DNA from: Rariloculus sp963665575 | GTDB lineage: Bacteria; Pseudomonadota; Gammaproteobacteria; Steroidobacterales; Rariloculaceae | Direction of reading: 5' to 3' | NCBI GenBank assembly: GCA_963665575.2 | Contig: CAXXDW010000005.1 | Span: forward strand, 1-64,000 | DNA: 64,000 nt | Shown here: in pieces, positions 34,595-43,843 of the stretch | Layout: each line of letters opens with the position of its first letter | How positions within the stretch are numbered: the first letter of the stretch is position 1 | Translations under genes and position numbers: made by a program | The notes under the pieces: model-generated | The model's input: only the letters and a program-made list of their open reading frames with translations | What the model was told of the DNA's origin: nothing | Databases searched by the model: none

Positions 34595-37000
34595 GTGCTC
34601 CCGCAAACGGCAGGCGAGGCCGGCCAATTGTTGCGATGCCGCAATAGCACGAATTCGGGCGTCAGGACTTCGCTCGTTCCATGTACCGTGGTCTGGCTCG
34701 GTTGCGCGCTTGTGACGGGTCATGCGACACAGGCAGCGGCACAGCCGTCGAGCGCCCCGGCGACATCCGCCCCGGCGACATCCGCCCCGGCGACGTCCGA
34801 CTCGGAAACGTCCGACCCCGGGGACGCCGACAAGGTCATCGCGTTGCCGCGGGCCGAGGAAGCCCCGCTCATCGACGGTGTGCTCGACGAATCCTTGTGG
34901 ACGCGGGCGGCGCTGGTCGACGATCTGCACCAGATCAATCCGATCGAGTTTTCCGAGCCGTCGCAGGCGTCGGAGATTCGTCTTTTTTACGACGACCAGG
35001 CGCTGTATGTCGCAGCGCGGCTCTGGGACAGCGAACCGGACGGGATCACCGCGCAGGTGCTGCGCCAGGGCGAGGGAACCTTCAACGACGACCAGTTCGC
35101 GATCATTATCGATCCGTATCTCGATCGCCGCAGCGGCTACCGGTTCCAGGTGAACCCGAACGGGGTCCGCTGGGATGCGCTTTACCAGAACACGGTCAAC
35201 CTCGAAGCCAACTGGGAGGGCATCTGGCAAGCCGCGGCGACCCGTGACGAACAGGGCTGGAACGCCGAAATGGCAATCCCGTTCAAGACACTGTCGTTCA
35301 ACCCGAACACGACCGAATGGGGAGTCAACTTCGAACGTACGATCCAGCGTAACGCCGAGACCGTCGGCTGGGTATCGAGGAACCGCGAACTCAATCCGGG
35401 TGTCGCCGGCACCGCCACGGGGCTTGCCGGCCTCGAGCAGGGTCGCGGCCTGGATATCGTGCCGTCCGTCACCGCTCGCGGGGAACGGCACTTCGGCGGG
35501 TCGGCCGGCAGCGACACAAACTTCGAGCCGTCGCTCGACATCTTCTACAAGTTCACCCCGTCACTGAACGGCGCATTTACGCTCAACACCGATTTCTCGG
35601 CGACCGAGGTCGACGACCGGCAGGTCAACCTCACGCGCTTCAACCTGTTCTTCCCGGAGAAACGGGACTTCTTCCTGCAGGATGCCGATATCTTCGAATT
35701 CGGACGGATCGGAACGGGCGGTTTCAACCGGCCCGGAAGCGGCCAGGGCCGCCGGGAGGCGGGCAATCCGGCGATCCCCGGTGCGGCTTCGCAGAACGGC
35801 CGCCCGTTCTTTTCGCGCCAGATTGGTCTGAGCCGCACCGGACAGCCCGTGGATGTCGAGTACGGCGGCAAGCTCAGCGGCCGGGCCGGGCGCTGGAACC
35901 TCGGTGCGCTCGCGATCCGTCAGGACGAATTCGAGGGCATCGAGGCGACCGATGTCTTCGTCGGCCGCGTGACCGCCAACGTGCTCGACGAATCGACCCT
36001 GGGTGTGATCGTCACCGACGGCGACCCGCAATCCAATCTCGACAGCACGCTCGTCGGCGCGGATTTCCGCTACCGCAATTCGCGCCTGCCCGGCGGCATG
36101 CTGCTCGAAAGCCAGTTGTGGTATCAGCAGACCGATACCGAAGGCGTCATCGGGGATGATCGGGCGTTCGGCTACGGCATCAGCATTCCCAATGCCGTGG
36201 GCTTGCGCGGCACACTCAGCGGCCGGCAGGTCGAGGACAATTTCGATCCGGCCGTCGGTTTCGTGAACCGTACCGGCATACGCGACTACGCGCTCGACTT
36301 CGGCTATCGAACGCTGCTGAACGGGCGCTGGTTCAGGTCATGGTACGCCGGCTATGACGGCTACCGCGTGGAACGCCTCGATACCGGCGGCGTCGAGTCC
36401 AACGTCGATTCGATTCGGCTCAGCGTCAACAGCAACACCGGAGACGCTGCATTCGCGCGCCTGATCACGACACGGGAGGTGCTGCGCGAGGAATTCGTGA
36501 TCCATAACGCGCCCGACGGTTCAAAGCGCGTCGTGATTCCGGCCGGCGACTACCAGTTCAACGAGGTGCTGCTCGGCATGCAGACCGGCAACCAGAGGCG
36601 GTTGGCCGGGCGGGCCAACATGCGCAGCGGCGACTTCTACACGGGCAAACGCACGAGCGCCGGGGTCAACCTCGCGTGGCGCCCGTCGGAGCACTTCAAT
36701 CTCGAGGCGGGCTACACGGTCAACCAGATCGAACTCCCGGAGGGCGACTTCACGGTGCGCCTCTCGCAGCTCAGGGCCGGTATCGTGTTCTCGTCGACGC
36801 TGTCGTGGGTGAACCTCGTGCAATATGACAACATCACCGAAACCGTCGGGTTCAACAGCAGGCTGCACTGGATACCGGAGGCCGGTCGGGAAGGCTTCAT
36901 CGTACTCAATCACAACCTCAGCGACTTCGACCGCAACGACTCGTTTCATTCGACGAGCGCCGACCTGTCGCTGAAGTTCAATCACACCTGGCGGTTCTGA
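34595..37000 (+). CDS. CBM9-like / DUF5916 outer-membrane beta-barrel protein
   Basis: About 800 residues. After a signal peptide (ending near HATQAAAQ) and a short repeated linker (three APATS units encoded by 15-bp repeats near 34755-34800) comes a carbohydrate-binding-module-9-like domain: PLIDGVLDESLWTRA, EIRLFYDDQALYVAARLWD and QFAIIIDPYLDRRSGYRFQVN. The rest is a DUF5916-type barrel (VNLTRFNLFFPEKRDFFLQ, then many alternating beta strands) ending in Phe, as outer-membrane proteins do. The start is uncertain: GTG 34595 or TTG 34628/34631; the signal fits all three. It probably acts in surface binding or uptake of an unknown substrate. Confidence 0.8.
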   Translation: MLPQTAGEAGQLLRCRNSTNSGVRTSLVPCTVVWLGCALVTGHATQAAAQPSSAPATSAPATSAPATSDSETSDPGDADKVIALPRAEEAPLIDGVLDESLWTRAALVDDLHQINPIEFSEPSQASEIRLFYDDQALYVAARLWDSEPDGITAQVLRQGEGTFNDDQFAIIIDPYLDRRSGYRFQVNPNGVRWDALYQNTVNLEANWEGIWQAAATRDEQGWNAEMAIPFKTLSFNPNTTEWGVNFERTIQRNAETVGWVSRNRELNPGVAGTATGLAGLEQGRGLDIVPSVTARGERHFGGSAGSDTNFEPSLDIFYKFTPSLNGAFTLNTDFSATEVDDRQVNLTRFNLFFPEKRDFFLQDADIFEFGRIGTGGFNRPGSGQGRREAGNPAIPGAASQNGRPFFSRQIGLSRTGQPVDVEYGGKLSGRAGRWNLGALAIRQDEFEGIEATDVFVGRVTANVLDESTLGVIVTDGDPQSNLDSTLVGADFRYRNSRLPGGMLLESQLWYQQTDTEGVIGDDRAFGYGISIPNAVGLRGTLSGRQVEDNFDPAVGFVNRTGIRDYALDFGYRTLLNGRWFRSWYAGYDGYRVERLDTGGVESNVDSIRLSVNSNTGDAAFARLITTREVLREEFVIHNAPDGSKRVVIPAGDYQFNEVLLGMQTGNQRRLAGRANMRSGDFYTGKRTSAGVNLAWRPSEHFNLEAGYTVNQIELPEGDFTVRLSQLRAGIVFSSTLSWVNLVQYDNITETVGFNSRLHWIPEAGREGFIVLNHNLSDFDRNDSFHSTSADLSLKFNHTWRF

Positions 37001-37097
37001 TTAGCATGCCGCGGTTCGCGAGGTAGCCGGCGATTGCCTCGGACACGATGCGGCCGTCAGCCTGGCCGCGTCACCGTCGGTCAGGATGTACGCCTTG

Positions 37098-38486
37098 CTA
37101 CCGGAGAAATTCCGTCGCGCTCGGCAGCCAGGTGCGGTTGTACCTGCTCACGCCGCTGTAGTTGTAGAACTTCGAGGGGCTTGTCGGCTCGAGCGACAGC
37201 GCAAGCTCGTTGAGCGTTTGCGGGTCGATGTCGGGCCAGACGCCGCTGTCGAGGCGTTGCATCATGATCTCGATCGCCACGAGGATTTCCACGGGTGTGA
37301 AAGTGCAGTGCCCGGACCGGTTGACGAATAGGCTGCGGAACAGCTCCGCGTAGCCCTTCTCGCCGGCCAGAGTCTCATAACCCTTCACCAGGCTTGGATA
37401 AACCAGAATATCCCCGTTGTTGTGGATGCGCAGCAGCGGGACCTTCGGTTCGCCGACGTGCGTTCGCCCCGGCGCGCTCCACCACCTGACCGCCGCCGCG
37501 TCCGCCGGGATGCGCGGAAACGCGTTGATCGCTTCAAGATCGGTTTCGAGGTCGAGATTTGCGCCCTCGTACAGGGCCTCGACCGCGGCCTTGTAGCGTT
37601 CGTCGCCGTTTGCGTAAAAATGCCGGTAGTCGATGCCGGTGTTCCACCTGAGCTGACCGGGTGCGGCGTGCTCGAGCATGGTATGGCCGAACGTCGTGGC
37701 CGATGGAAGAACGGCCAGAACCGTGTGATACATGCTCTGCTGAAGCGCCGTTGAGTCGTTCGGGTCGGGCTCCGGCACCGCGGCTTCCGCAATGCCTCCC
37801 CAGCCCGGCCACTGGCCGATCGTCACGGCAAGCGCGATACGTGCCCGGCCTTCGGCCGTTTGCTGCGCGTTGTCGATCGCTTCGCGCCACGCCGTGCCGA
37901 TCTCGACGATCTCCGGGCCGTCGAGCGGAAGATCGACGATCGGCAGGTCTGGCGCGATGAGCGCTTTCAGCACGAAAAAGCCGTCCAGGTGAGAGTTGGT
38001 AAACCATGGGCTCGTGGGGGAATCCGCCGTGATGGAACCGTCGATTCGATCCGGGTGAATCTCGGCCATCCCTGTCGCGACGTTGCCGCCGCCGGAGCAA
38101 CCATAGTGCAGCGTCCGCGCGGGCTTCCCGAATCTCGACTCGAAGACGTCGAGCACCGCAACCAGATCATGGATCTCGTGGGCAGGATCGTAGTTGGTCA
38201 GCCGATCCTCACGCCGTAATGTTCCCGACAGCGCGAACCCGCGCTCGAGAAGGGTCAGGTACAAGGGAGAATCGGCCGCCCGGCGATAGTCGAGATCGTT
38301 GATGAGCGTGCCGTTCCAGTTTTCCGGAACGCGGATCAGGTATTGCGTTCCCCGGACCGCGAGGGCATCGCTGATCTCGGTGTAGTTCTCCTGGGAAGCG
38401 GTGAATTGCGGCCAGCCCGCCAATACTCCGACGGCGATCAATGCAGTCAAGATCAAACTGGCGCCGGATTTCCGGTTCGTGCGCAT
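37098..38486 (-). CDS. Secreted alpha/beta hydrolase
   Basis: ATG 38486 is preceded by a strong ribosome site (GGGGGA) and opens a 462-residue product with a signal peptide (SLILTALIAVGVLAGWPQFTASQ). A hydrolase nucleophile elbow is seen as HYGCSGGGNVATGMA; the HCTFTPVE segment near the C-terminus could supply the catalytic histidine and an acidic residue lies in between. The VPENWNGTLINDLDY opening is typical of large secreted esterase-like hydrolases of unknown substrate. In this gene neighbourhood an ester of an aromatic acid is a reasonable guess, not a conclusion. It lies downstream of the VOC gene on the same strand. Confidence 0.75.
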   Translation of the reverse strand: MRTNRKSGASLILTALIAVGVLAGWPQFTASQENYTEISDALAVRGTQYLIRVPENWNGTLINDLDYRRAADSPLYLTLLERGFALSGTLRREDRLTNYDPAHEIHDLVAVLDVFESRFGKPARTLHYGCSGGGNVATGMAEIHPDRIDGSITADSPTSPWFTNSHLDGFFVLKALIAPDLPIVDLPLDGPEIVEIGTAWREAIDNAQQTAEGRARIALAVTIGQWPGWGGIAEAAVPEPDPNDSTALQQSMYHTVLAVLPSATTFGHTMLEHAAPGQLRWNTGIDYRHFYANGDERYKAAVEALYEGANLDLETDLEAINAFPRIPADAAAVRWWSAPGRTHVGEPKVPLLRIHNNGDILVYPSLVKGYETLAGEKGYAELFRSLFVNRSGHCTFTPVEILVAIEIMMQRLDSGVWPDIDPQTLNELALSLEPTSPSKFYNYSGVSRYNRTWLPSATEFLR

Positions 38487-38596
38487 TGTTTCCCCCGCAA
38501 TTGGAAAGCGTTGTCGCAATGGTGGGTGCGCGCGTTGTCCCGGTCAAGGCGCGCGTAGCCTGACCGGCAGGCGGTGCCGGGCTCGCGTTGCGGCTT

Positions 38597-39556
38597 TCAG
38601 GTTTGGTCCTCGATCGTCTCCCCGGTTTGCACGCCCTGATACAGCAGCGATTCCTCCATGCCCGCAGCGAGACACCACTCCGCGAACGTTTCCGGCGTCT
38701 GTTCGAACTCACCGGCGACCCAGTCGTCGTCAACGATGTCCGAGTCGAAGTCGTATTCCGCGCCGCCGCCGCAGGGATTGAGGAAGTACCAGAAATAGCA
38801 CGACGAGATCGGGTGGCGGCCGGGACCCAGCATCGTCTTCCAACCCTTGCGCGTCATGTTGAGACCGCCACCGAAGAGTTCGTGGATGTTCGCGACCTCG
38901 AACGCGAGGTGGTGAAAGCCGAACCTGTCGCCCGTCCCGCCGGGATTGAGCAGGAACAGGTTGTGGTGGTTGTTCGAAGCGCCGCCGCGCAGGAAATAGC
39001 CTCTCCCGGGGTACGCGTCGCTTATGCGGAACCCGAGCCGGCCCGCATAGAAATCGACCGCGACGCCGGTGTCGGGAACCATGTAGACGACGTGGGTCAT
39101 TTCCAACGGCCGCGCGGACTCGTACCGCGCGCCGCGCGCATTGAGTCGCCCGGTGCGGCCGGGGACGTTGAACTGCGGGTCCGGCGCGCTCACGGTCCGG
39201 CAACGCGATACGCGGAACGCGATCGGGATGCCGAGCGGGTCGACGGTATGCAGCGTGCCTCCGGCGCCGACCTCGACATGGCGGTCCTTCGCGAGTTCGC
39301 CCGCGATCGCGTTGAGATCCGCTTCGTTCTCGACGCCAAACGTCGTTTCGCGCACGCCGGGGCCGGGCTCGAACGCGGGCGGTAACGCCGGGTCGTCCGC
39401 AAGCCTGACTTCGACCGTGGACGCGTCCATCGCGCTGAAATGCAGGTGCTGATCGCTTTCCGCTTCGAGCGTCAGTCCGAAGTCCGACCAGAACCTCTTG
39501 GCCTGGACCAGGTCGGGAACGCCGTAGGTCACCGAGTCGACGGTAGTGATTCTCAT
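38597..39556 (-). CDS. Type I extradiol dioxygenase-like VOC protein
   Basis: The 319-residue product has two vicinal-oxygen-chelate modules (about 1-120 and 150-275), the arrangement of type I extradiol dioxygenases such as catechol 2,3-dioxygenase. The iron-binding triad is visible in the second module: His155 (LEMTHVVYMV), His215 or 216 (FGFHHLAFEV) and Glu267 (CGGGAEYDFD). The likely reaction is meta cleavage of a catechol-type ring by O2 in the cytoplasm. It is divergent from the MetE-like gene (88 bp between starts) and precedes the alpha/beta hydrolase. The substrate is unknown. Confidence 0.82.
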   Translation of the reverse strand: MRITTVDSVTYGVPDLVQAKRFWSDFGLTLEAESDQHLHFSAMDASTVEVRLADDPALPPAFEPGPGVRETTFGVENEADLNAIAGELAKDRHVEVGAGGTLHTVDPLGIPIAFRVSRCRTVSAPDPQFNVPGRTGRLNARGARYESARPLEMTHVVYMVPDTGVAVDFYAGRLGFRISDAYPGRGYFLRGGASNNHHNLFLLNPGGTGDRFGFHHLAFEVANIHELFGGGLNMTRKGWKTMLGPGRHPISSCYFWYFLNPCGGGAEYDFDSDIVDDDWVAGEFEQTPETFAEWCLAAGMEESLLYQGVQTGETIEDQT

Positions 39557-39644
39557 GTGCCGGGATTCAAGCGCTGTGGCTGACTCTTAAGCTCACGCGG
39601 CATCGAATATACTTTGCGGCAGCTCGATCAGGAAGCAGATCCGG

Positions 39645-40733
39645 ATGAAACCACCGTTCCGTGCCGACCACGTCGGGAGTCTCGTGCGCCCGCCCGAACT
39701 CGCCGAGGCGCGTGCGTTGTTCGCCGATGGCGAACTGCCGGCGGAGCATCTGGCGCAGGTCGAGCGCAAGGCCATCGCCGCGATCGTGCGGCGGCAGGAA
39801 TCGATCGGGCTTGAGGCGATCACCGAAGGCGAGTTCGGCCGCGACTGGTGGCACATCGACTTCCTGACCCGCCTGGATGGCGTGACGACGCGCTCCAATT
39901 ACGGTCCGCAGTTCACCGGCGGCGCCGGAGACCAGCCGCCGGTCGCGACCGTGACGGGCAAGGTGGCCTGCTCGCGGCCGATCATGATCGATCAGTTCGA
40001 GCGCCTCAAATCGATCGTAACCGCCACACCGAAGTTCACGATCCCGTCCCCGTCGATGCTGCATATCAGGGGCGGCCGCAACGCGATCTCGTCCGACGTC
40101 TATCCCGATCTCGAGGAGTTCTGGACCGACGTCGTCGCGGCCTATCGCGAGGCCATCAACCACTTCGCCGAGGCGGGGTGCACTTACCTGCAGATTGATG
40201 ACGTCGCATTCAGCTACCTTTGCGACCCGGCGGTCCGCGACAACTGCCGCAGGAACGGCGATGATCCGGAGCCCCTGGCGCGCCGCTACGCCGACGTGAT
40301 CAATGCGCTCCTGGCCGACCGGCCGGCCGACATGACCGTCACGATGCACACCTGCCGCGGCAACTTCCGCGGTTCCTGGGTCGCCGAGGGCGGCTACGAG
40401 GCGGTGGCCGAGGCGATGTTTTCCGTGGACGTGGACGGCTTCTTCATGGAATTCGATTCGGCGCGCGCCGGATCGTTCGAACCGCTCGGCCTGCTGCCGG
40501 ACGGTAAAAAGGCGGTACTCGGTCTCGTGACGACGAAGGTCGGCAGAATGGAGGACAAGGACGCGCTCAAGCGGCGCATCGACAGTGCGGCCCGGTTCGT
40601 GCCGATCGAGAACCTCTGCCTGTCGCCGCAGTGCGGTTTCTCGAGCACGCATCACGGTGCGGCCGTGTCCGAAGTCGGGCAGTGGCGCAAGCTCGAGCTC
40701 GTCGTCGATACGGCGCAAGAGGTCTGGGGGTAG
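39645..40733 (+). CDS. MetE C-terminal-type (cobalamin-independent methionine synthase-like) methyltransferase
   Basis: The 362-residue protein is the catalytic barrel half of cobalamin-independent methionine synthase, like the YxjG/YxjH proteins, without the N-terminal half of MetE. Zinc ligands are in place: HTCRGNFRG (His and Cys), the Glu in FFMEFDS and the Cys of LSPQCGFSSTH. The start MKPPFRADHVGSLVRP is the family's. Relatives transfer a methyl group to a thiol such as homocysteine. The methyl donor here is unknown. It sits between two ring-cleavage dioxygenase genes, which raises the possibility of a role with methoxylated aromatics, but this is only context. Confidence 0.8.
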   Translation: MKPPFRADHVGSLVRPPELAEARALFADGELPAEHLAQVERKAIAAIVRRQESIGLEAITEGEFGRDWWHIDFLTRLDGVTTRSNYGPQFTGGAGDQPPVATVTGKVACSRPIMIDQFERLKSIVTATPKFTIPSPSMLHIRGGRNAISSDVYPDLEEFWTDVVAAYREAINHFAEAGCTYLQIDDVAFSYLCDPAVRDNCRRNGDDPEPLARRYADVINALLADRPADMTVTMHTCRGNFRGSWVAEGGYEAVAEAMFSVDVDGFFMEFDSARAGSFEPLGLLPDGKKAVLGLVTTKVGRMEDKDALKRRIDSAARFVPIENLCLSPQCGFSSTHHGAAVSEVGQWRKLELVVDTAQEVWG

Positions 40734-40915
40734 CGGGGCCTGGCTGACGATCCACATGCATTCGACCGTGAGTCACCGGGTCTTGTCGCGGCTTGTGGGT
40801 GGTTCTCGTCCGGAAACGCGAACCGTCTCGCAGGTCGGCGATTCGCCGTGTTTCTCGCGTTTCCGCGAAGATTCAGGGCGTTGCCGGGGTATCGCGGCCC
40901 GACTAAGATGGATTC

Positions 40916-41290
40916 ATGAGTGCGGAGACTGCCTTCGATACGCACCGGTTCGTCAAGAACCTCACCGCAGCCGGCTTTACCGAACGGCAGGCCGAAACAC
41001 TGGCGAAAGAGCAGATCCGGCTGATCGAGGGCAATTTGGCGACCCGGGTAGACGTCGCGACGGTCAAGTCCGACCTTGAGATTCAGATCCAGCAGGTCAA
41101 GTCCGACCTTGAGGTCCAGATCCAGCGGGTCAAGTCCGACCTTGAGGTCCAGATCCAGCGGGTCAAGTCCGACCTTGAGACCCAGATCCAGTCGGTCAAA
41201 TCGGATCTGATGAAATGGATGGTGGGCGCCATGACTGCCCAGACCGGTCTGCTCGTGGGGTTGATCCTGGGCCTGCCCCGGCTTTTCTGA
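40916..41290 (+). CDS. DUF1640-like coiled-coil membrane protein with 11-residue repeats
   Basis: The 124-residue product begins with a block like that of the DUF1640 (CCDC90-like) family: FDTHRFVKNLTAAGFTERQAE. It then has four near-identical 11-residue units (VKSDLEVQIQR and variants, about residues 50-93), a hendecad coiled coil. A C-terminal membrane helix (about 102-120, GAMTAQTGLLVGLILGLP) closes it. This is the layout of small bacterial relatives of the mitochondrial MCU regulator family, whose role in bacteria is unknown. It stands alone between the MetE-like gene and the gallate dioxygenase-like gene. Confidence 0.78.
   Translation: MSAETAFDTHRFVKNLTAAGFTERQAETLAKEQIRLIEGNLATRVDVATVKSDLEIQIQQVKSDLEVQIQRVKSDLEVQIQRVKSDLETQIQSVKSDLMKWMVGAMTAQTGLLVGLILGLPRLF
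41063..41212 (+). repeat. 33-bp in-frame tandem repeat within the coiled-coil gene
   Basis: Units start at 41063, 41096, 41129, 41162 and a partial one at 41195, each beginning GTCAAG or GTCAAA. Units two and three are identical at the DNA level. The 33-bp period equals 11 codons, so copy-number change would alter coiled-coil length without breaking the frame. Confidence 0.93.
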
Positions 41291-41360
41291 TCGTCTACCG
41301 AGCTTCGGTGGCGACGAAAGGCGCTAGAATCAGCGACCACGTTTCCCACGGAGCTTCGTC

Positions 41361-42638
41361 GTGGCGACGATAGTCGGCGGTCTTGCCGCCTCGCATACTC
41401 CGTCGATCGCGTTCGCTTTCGACAACAGGACTCCGGAAGATCCGGTCTGGGCGCCGATATTCGAGGGCTTCGCGCCGGTGCGTCGGTGGCTCGAGGAAAA
41501 GTCGCCCGACGTGCTCTTCTTCGTCTATAACGATCACGTCACCTCCTTTTTCTTCGATCACTATTCCAGTTTTGCGCTCGGCGTCGGCGACACCTGGCCC
41601 GTGGCCGACGAGGGCGGGGGGCCAAGGCCGCTGCCGGCGCTCCGGGGCCACGCGGCGTTGGCCACGCACATCGCCAACGGGCTCGTCGCCGACGAGTTCG
41701 ACCTGTCGTTTTTCCAGTCGCGCGGGCTTGATCACGGCGTTTTCTCGCCGCTGTCGATGATGTTGCCGCACGAGGGCGGCTGGCCGGTTGCCCTCGTGCC
41801 GCTTCAGGTCGGCGTCCTGCAGTTCCCGATCCCGACGGCGCGGCGTTGCTTCGCGCTCGGCCGCTCGCTGCGCCGGGCGATCCTGAGCTTTCCGGAGGAC
41901 ATCAAGGTCGCCATCGTCGGCTCCGGCGGACTCTCGCACCAGGTCAGTGGCGAACGCACGGGTTTCAACAACAGCGACTGGGACATGGAGTTTCTGGAGC
42001 TGCTCGAGAAGGACCCTGTGAAGTTGACGGAACTGTCGATCGCGGACTTCGCCGAGCGCGGCGGTGTCGAAGGGGCCGAGGTCATCATGTGGCTCGTCAT
42101 GCGCGGGGCGCTCGCGCCGAAGGTGCGCAAGGTCCACGAGTCGTATTGCCTGCCGTCGATGACGGCGACAGCGACCGTGGTGTACGAAGATGTCGACGAG
42201 AGCGATGCCGGCGAGAGCGCCGCGGCGCACCTGGCGCGTTCGACGCGCGAGTACGGCGGCCTCGCCGCGCTCGAGGGTTCCTATCCGTTCACCTTCGATC
42301 GCAGCATTCGTGCCTACCGGCTCAACAAATACCTGCACGGCATCATTCAGCCGGAACTCAGGGGCCGGTTCCTCTACGACCGCGAGGGATCCTATGAGCG
42401 CGGCGGCCTGACCGAGGAAGAGAAGGACATGCTGAGGCGTCTCGACTGGCGGGCGTTGCTCCGCTACGGCGTGATCTTCTTCATTCTCGAGAAGCTCGCC
42501 GCGGCCGTCGGCGTACCGAACCAGGCGATCTACGCGGCGATGCGCGAGGAGTCGCTCGAGGACTTCCAGAAGACCCGCAACACGCAGGTGCTTTACTCGG
42601 TCGCCGGCACGCACGAGGGACAGGAGCCCGCCGCGTAG
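41361..42638 (+). CDS. LigB-LigA fusion ring-cleavage dioxygenase, probably gallate dioxygenase
   Basis: A type II extradiol dioxygenase in which the catalytic LigB domain (about 1-285) and the small LigA domain (about 315-400) are in one chain of 425 residues, the layout of gallate dioxygenases GalA and DesB. Catalytic and iron residues are visible: His12 in ASHTPSIAF, His59 in YNDHVTSFFFDHYSSFALG and the histidine of GSGGLSHQVSGER. LigA is recognised by LNKYLHGIIQPELRG and LRYGVIFFILEKLAAAVG. Gallate would be opened to 4-oxalomesaconate. Start GTG 41361; TAGAAT at 41325-41330 may be the -10 box. No gal hydratase or tautomerase gene is recognised nearby. Confidence 0.88.
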   Translation: MATIVGGLAASHTPSIAFAFDNRTPEDPVWAPIFEGFAPVRRWLEEKSPDVLFFVYNDHVTSFFFDHYSSFALGVGDTWPVADEGGGPRPLPALRGHAALATHIANGLVADEFDLSFFQSRGLDHGVFSPLSMMLPHEGGWPVALVPLQVGVLQFPIPTARRCFALGRSLRRAILSFPEDIKVAIVGSGGLSHQVSGERTGFNNSDWDMEFLELLEKDPVKLTELSIADFAERGGVEGAEVIMWLVMRGALAPKVRKVHESYCLPSMTATATVVYEDVDESDAGESAAAHLARSTREYGGLAALEGSYPFTFDRSIRAYRLNKYLHGIIQPELRGRFLYDREGSYERGGLTEEEKDMLRRLDWRALLRYGVIFFILEKLAAAVGVPNQAIYAAMREESLEDFQKTRNTQVLYSVAGTHEGQEPAA

Positions 42639-42807
42639 CGACTCGCCTGTTGCCGCGCCGCAGGCGGCCGGACCGCGCCGCCGCGACGGCATGACGCGCC
42701 CGGGCTGCACCGCCCCGAGATCCAATCCGGCTGGCCGCAGGCCGCGCCCGATTGCAGGTATCATTCACGTCCGCTCGAATCCCGGAGCCCGACGAGGAGC
42801 GCAGCAG

Positions 42808-43668
42808 ATGGCGACCATCCACGACGTTTCAATCATCGATACGAACACAGCCGCGGCAGACGAGGTCGACTCCGGATTGCGCCGGACGGTTTGCAGTGCG
42901 CAGTTGTGCGGTTCGAAGAATTTGACCGTCTACCGGCGCACGGTCCTCGACGGCCGGCAGCTCGAGGTCGGTGCGGACGGGGACTATCACCTCGTCTACG
43001 TCATGCAGGGGTCGTCGAGCGGTCAGCTGCACTTCGACTCTCAAGCCCATGCGGCCGAAGAAGGCGCCGGCGTGCTGTTGGCTCCGGGAGACTCGGCGCG
43101 CTTCGAGGCGGCCGATTCCGCCATCGAACTGCTGCACATGATCACTCCGAAACCTCCCCCCGCGGTCGAGGCGGGCTTGCCGGGCGGTCCGGGGTACTTT
43201 TTCAATCGCAGGACGCTGCGTGCCCTGAGCGACGCGAGCGGCGGCCGCGTGCGCCGGTTCTGTGCCGAGTCAAGCGTGCGGCTACTTGACGGCAGCCGGC
43301 TGACGCCAACCAACGCCATCCAGGCCGGCGAAATGCACTACAAGGAGGGCGGCGCGTCGCCCTATCACTGCCATATGGGCACGGACGCGAACCCCGACGG
43401 CGCCGCGCACGTCTACATGACCTTCAAGGGCCGCGGCAAGGTTGACGTCGGCGAAACCTCGCAGGAAATCGAGCCCGGCGCGCTCGTTTTCTTTCCGCCC
43501 GGCGTGCCGCATCGGCTCAATGCCCATGGTGGGCCGCTCGACTACTTCGAGATCCAGGCCTGGCGCAGCTTCAGGACGTCGATCCTGAGCGACGAACCGC
43601 TTGGACTTAAGTGGTACTACGAGCGCGAGGCGCCCGACGCGCCGCTCGTGGAGTGGAACCAGAGCTGA
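42808..43668 (+). CDS. Bicupin protein
   Basis: ATG 42808 has a good ribosome site (GAGGAG at 42794-42799) and gives 286 residues. Two cupin modules are seen: a degenerate first one (YHLVYVMQGSSSGQLHF, LLAPGDSARF) and a second one with metal-binding features (SPYHCHMGTD, YMTFKGRGKVDVG, VFFPPGVPHRLNAHGG). It lies 169 bp after the LigB-LigA gene on the same strand. Cupins of aromatic pathways include dioxygenases, tautomerases and isomerases, so a downstream step in ring-cleavage-product handling is possible. No specific family was recognised. Confidence 0.75.
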   Translation: MATIHDVSIIDTNTAAADEVDSGLRRTVCSAQLCGSKNLTVYRRTVLDGRQLEVGADGDYHLVYVMQGSSSGQLHFDSQAHAAEEGAGVLLAPGDSARFEAADSAIELLHMITPKPPPAVEAGLPGGPGYFFNRRTLRALSDASGGRVRRFCAESSVRLLDGSRLTPTNAIQAGEMHYKEGGASPYHCHMGTDANPDGAAHVYMTFKGRGKVDVGETSQEIEPGALVFFPPGVPHRLNAHGGPLDYFEIQAWRSFRTSILSDEPLGLKWYYEREAPDAPLVEWNQS

Positions 43669-43843
43669 CCCGCAAGACGTTCGTCGCGCCGCCGCGTGCG
43701 CGATTCATTCGTCGCTGCCGCAAGGCAACAAGCGCAAGCCCGTTCGGCACGGTCCTGGCGTCACGTTGTGCCGCCTTGCGCTGGTCGCCCCGGATGCAAC
43801 CGGAAGGCGGGGGTGCGCGGCCGCCCGCGCGCGACGGTACGCG

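Noticed and set aside
41063..41212. 33-bp repeats considered as a CRISPR array
   Set aside because: The units are directly adjacent with no spacers, and they are in frame within a coiled-coil protein.
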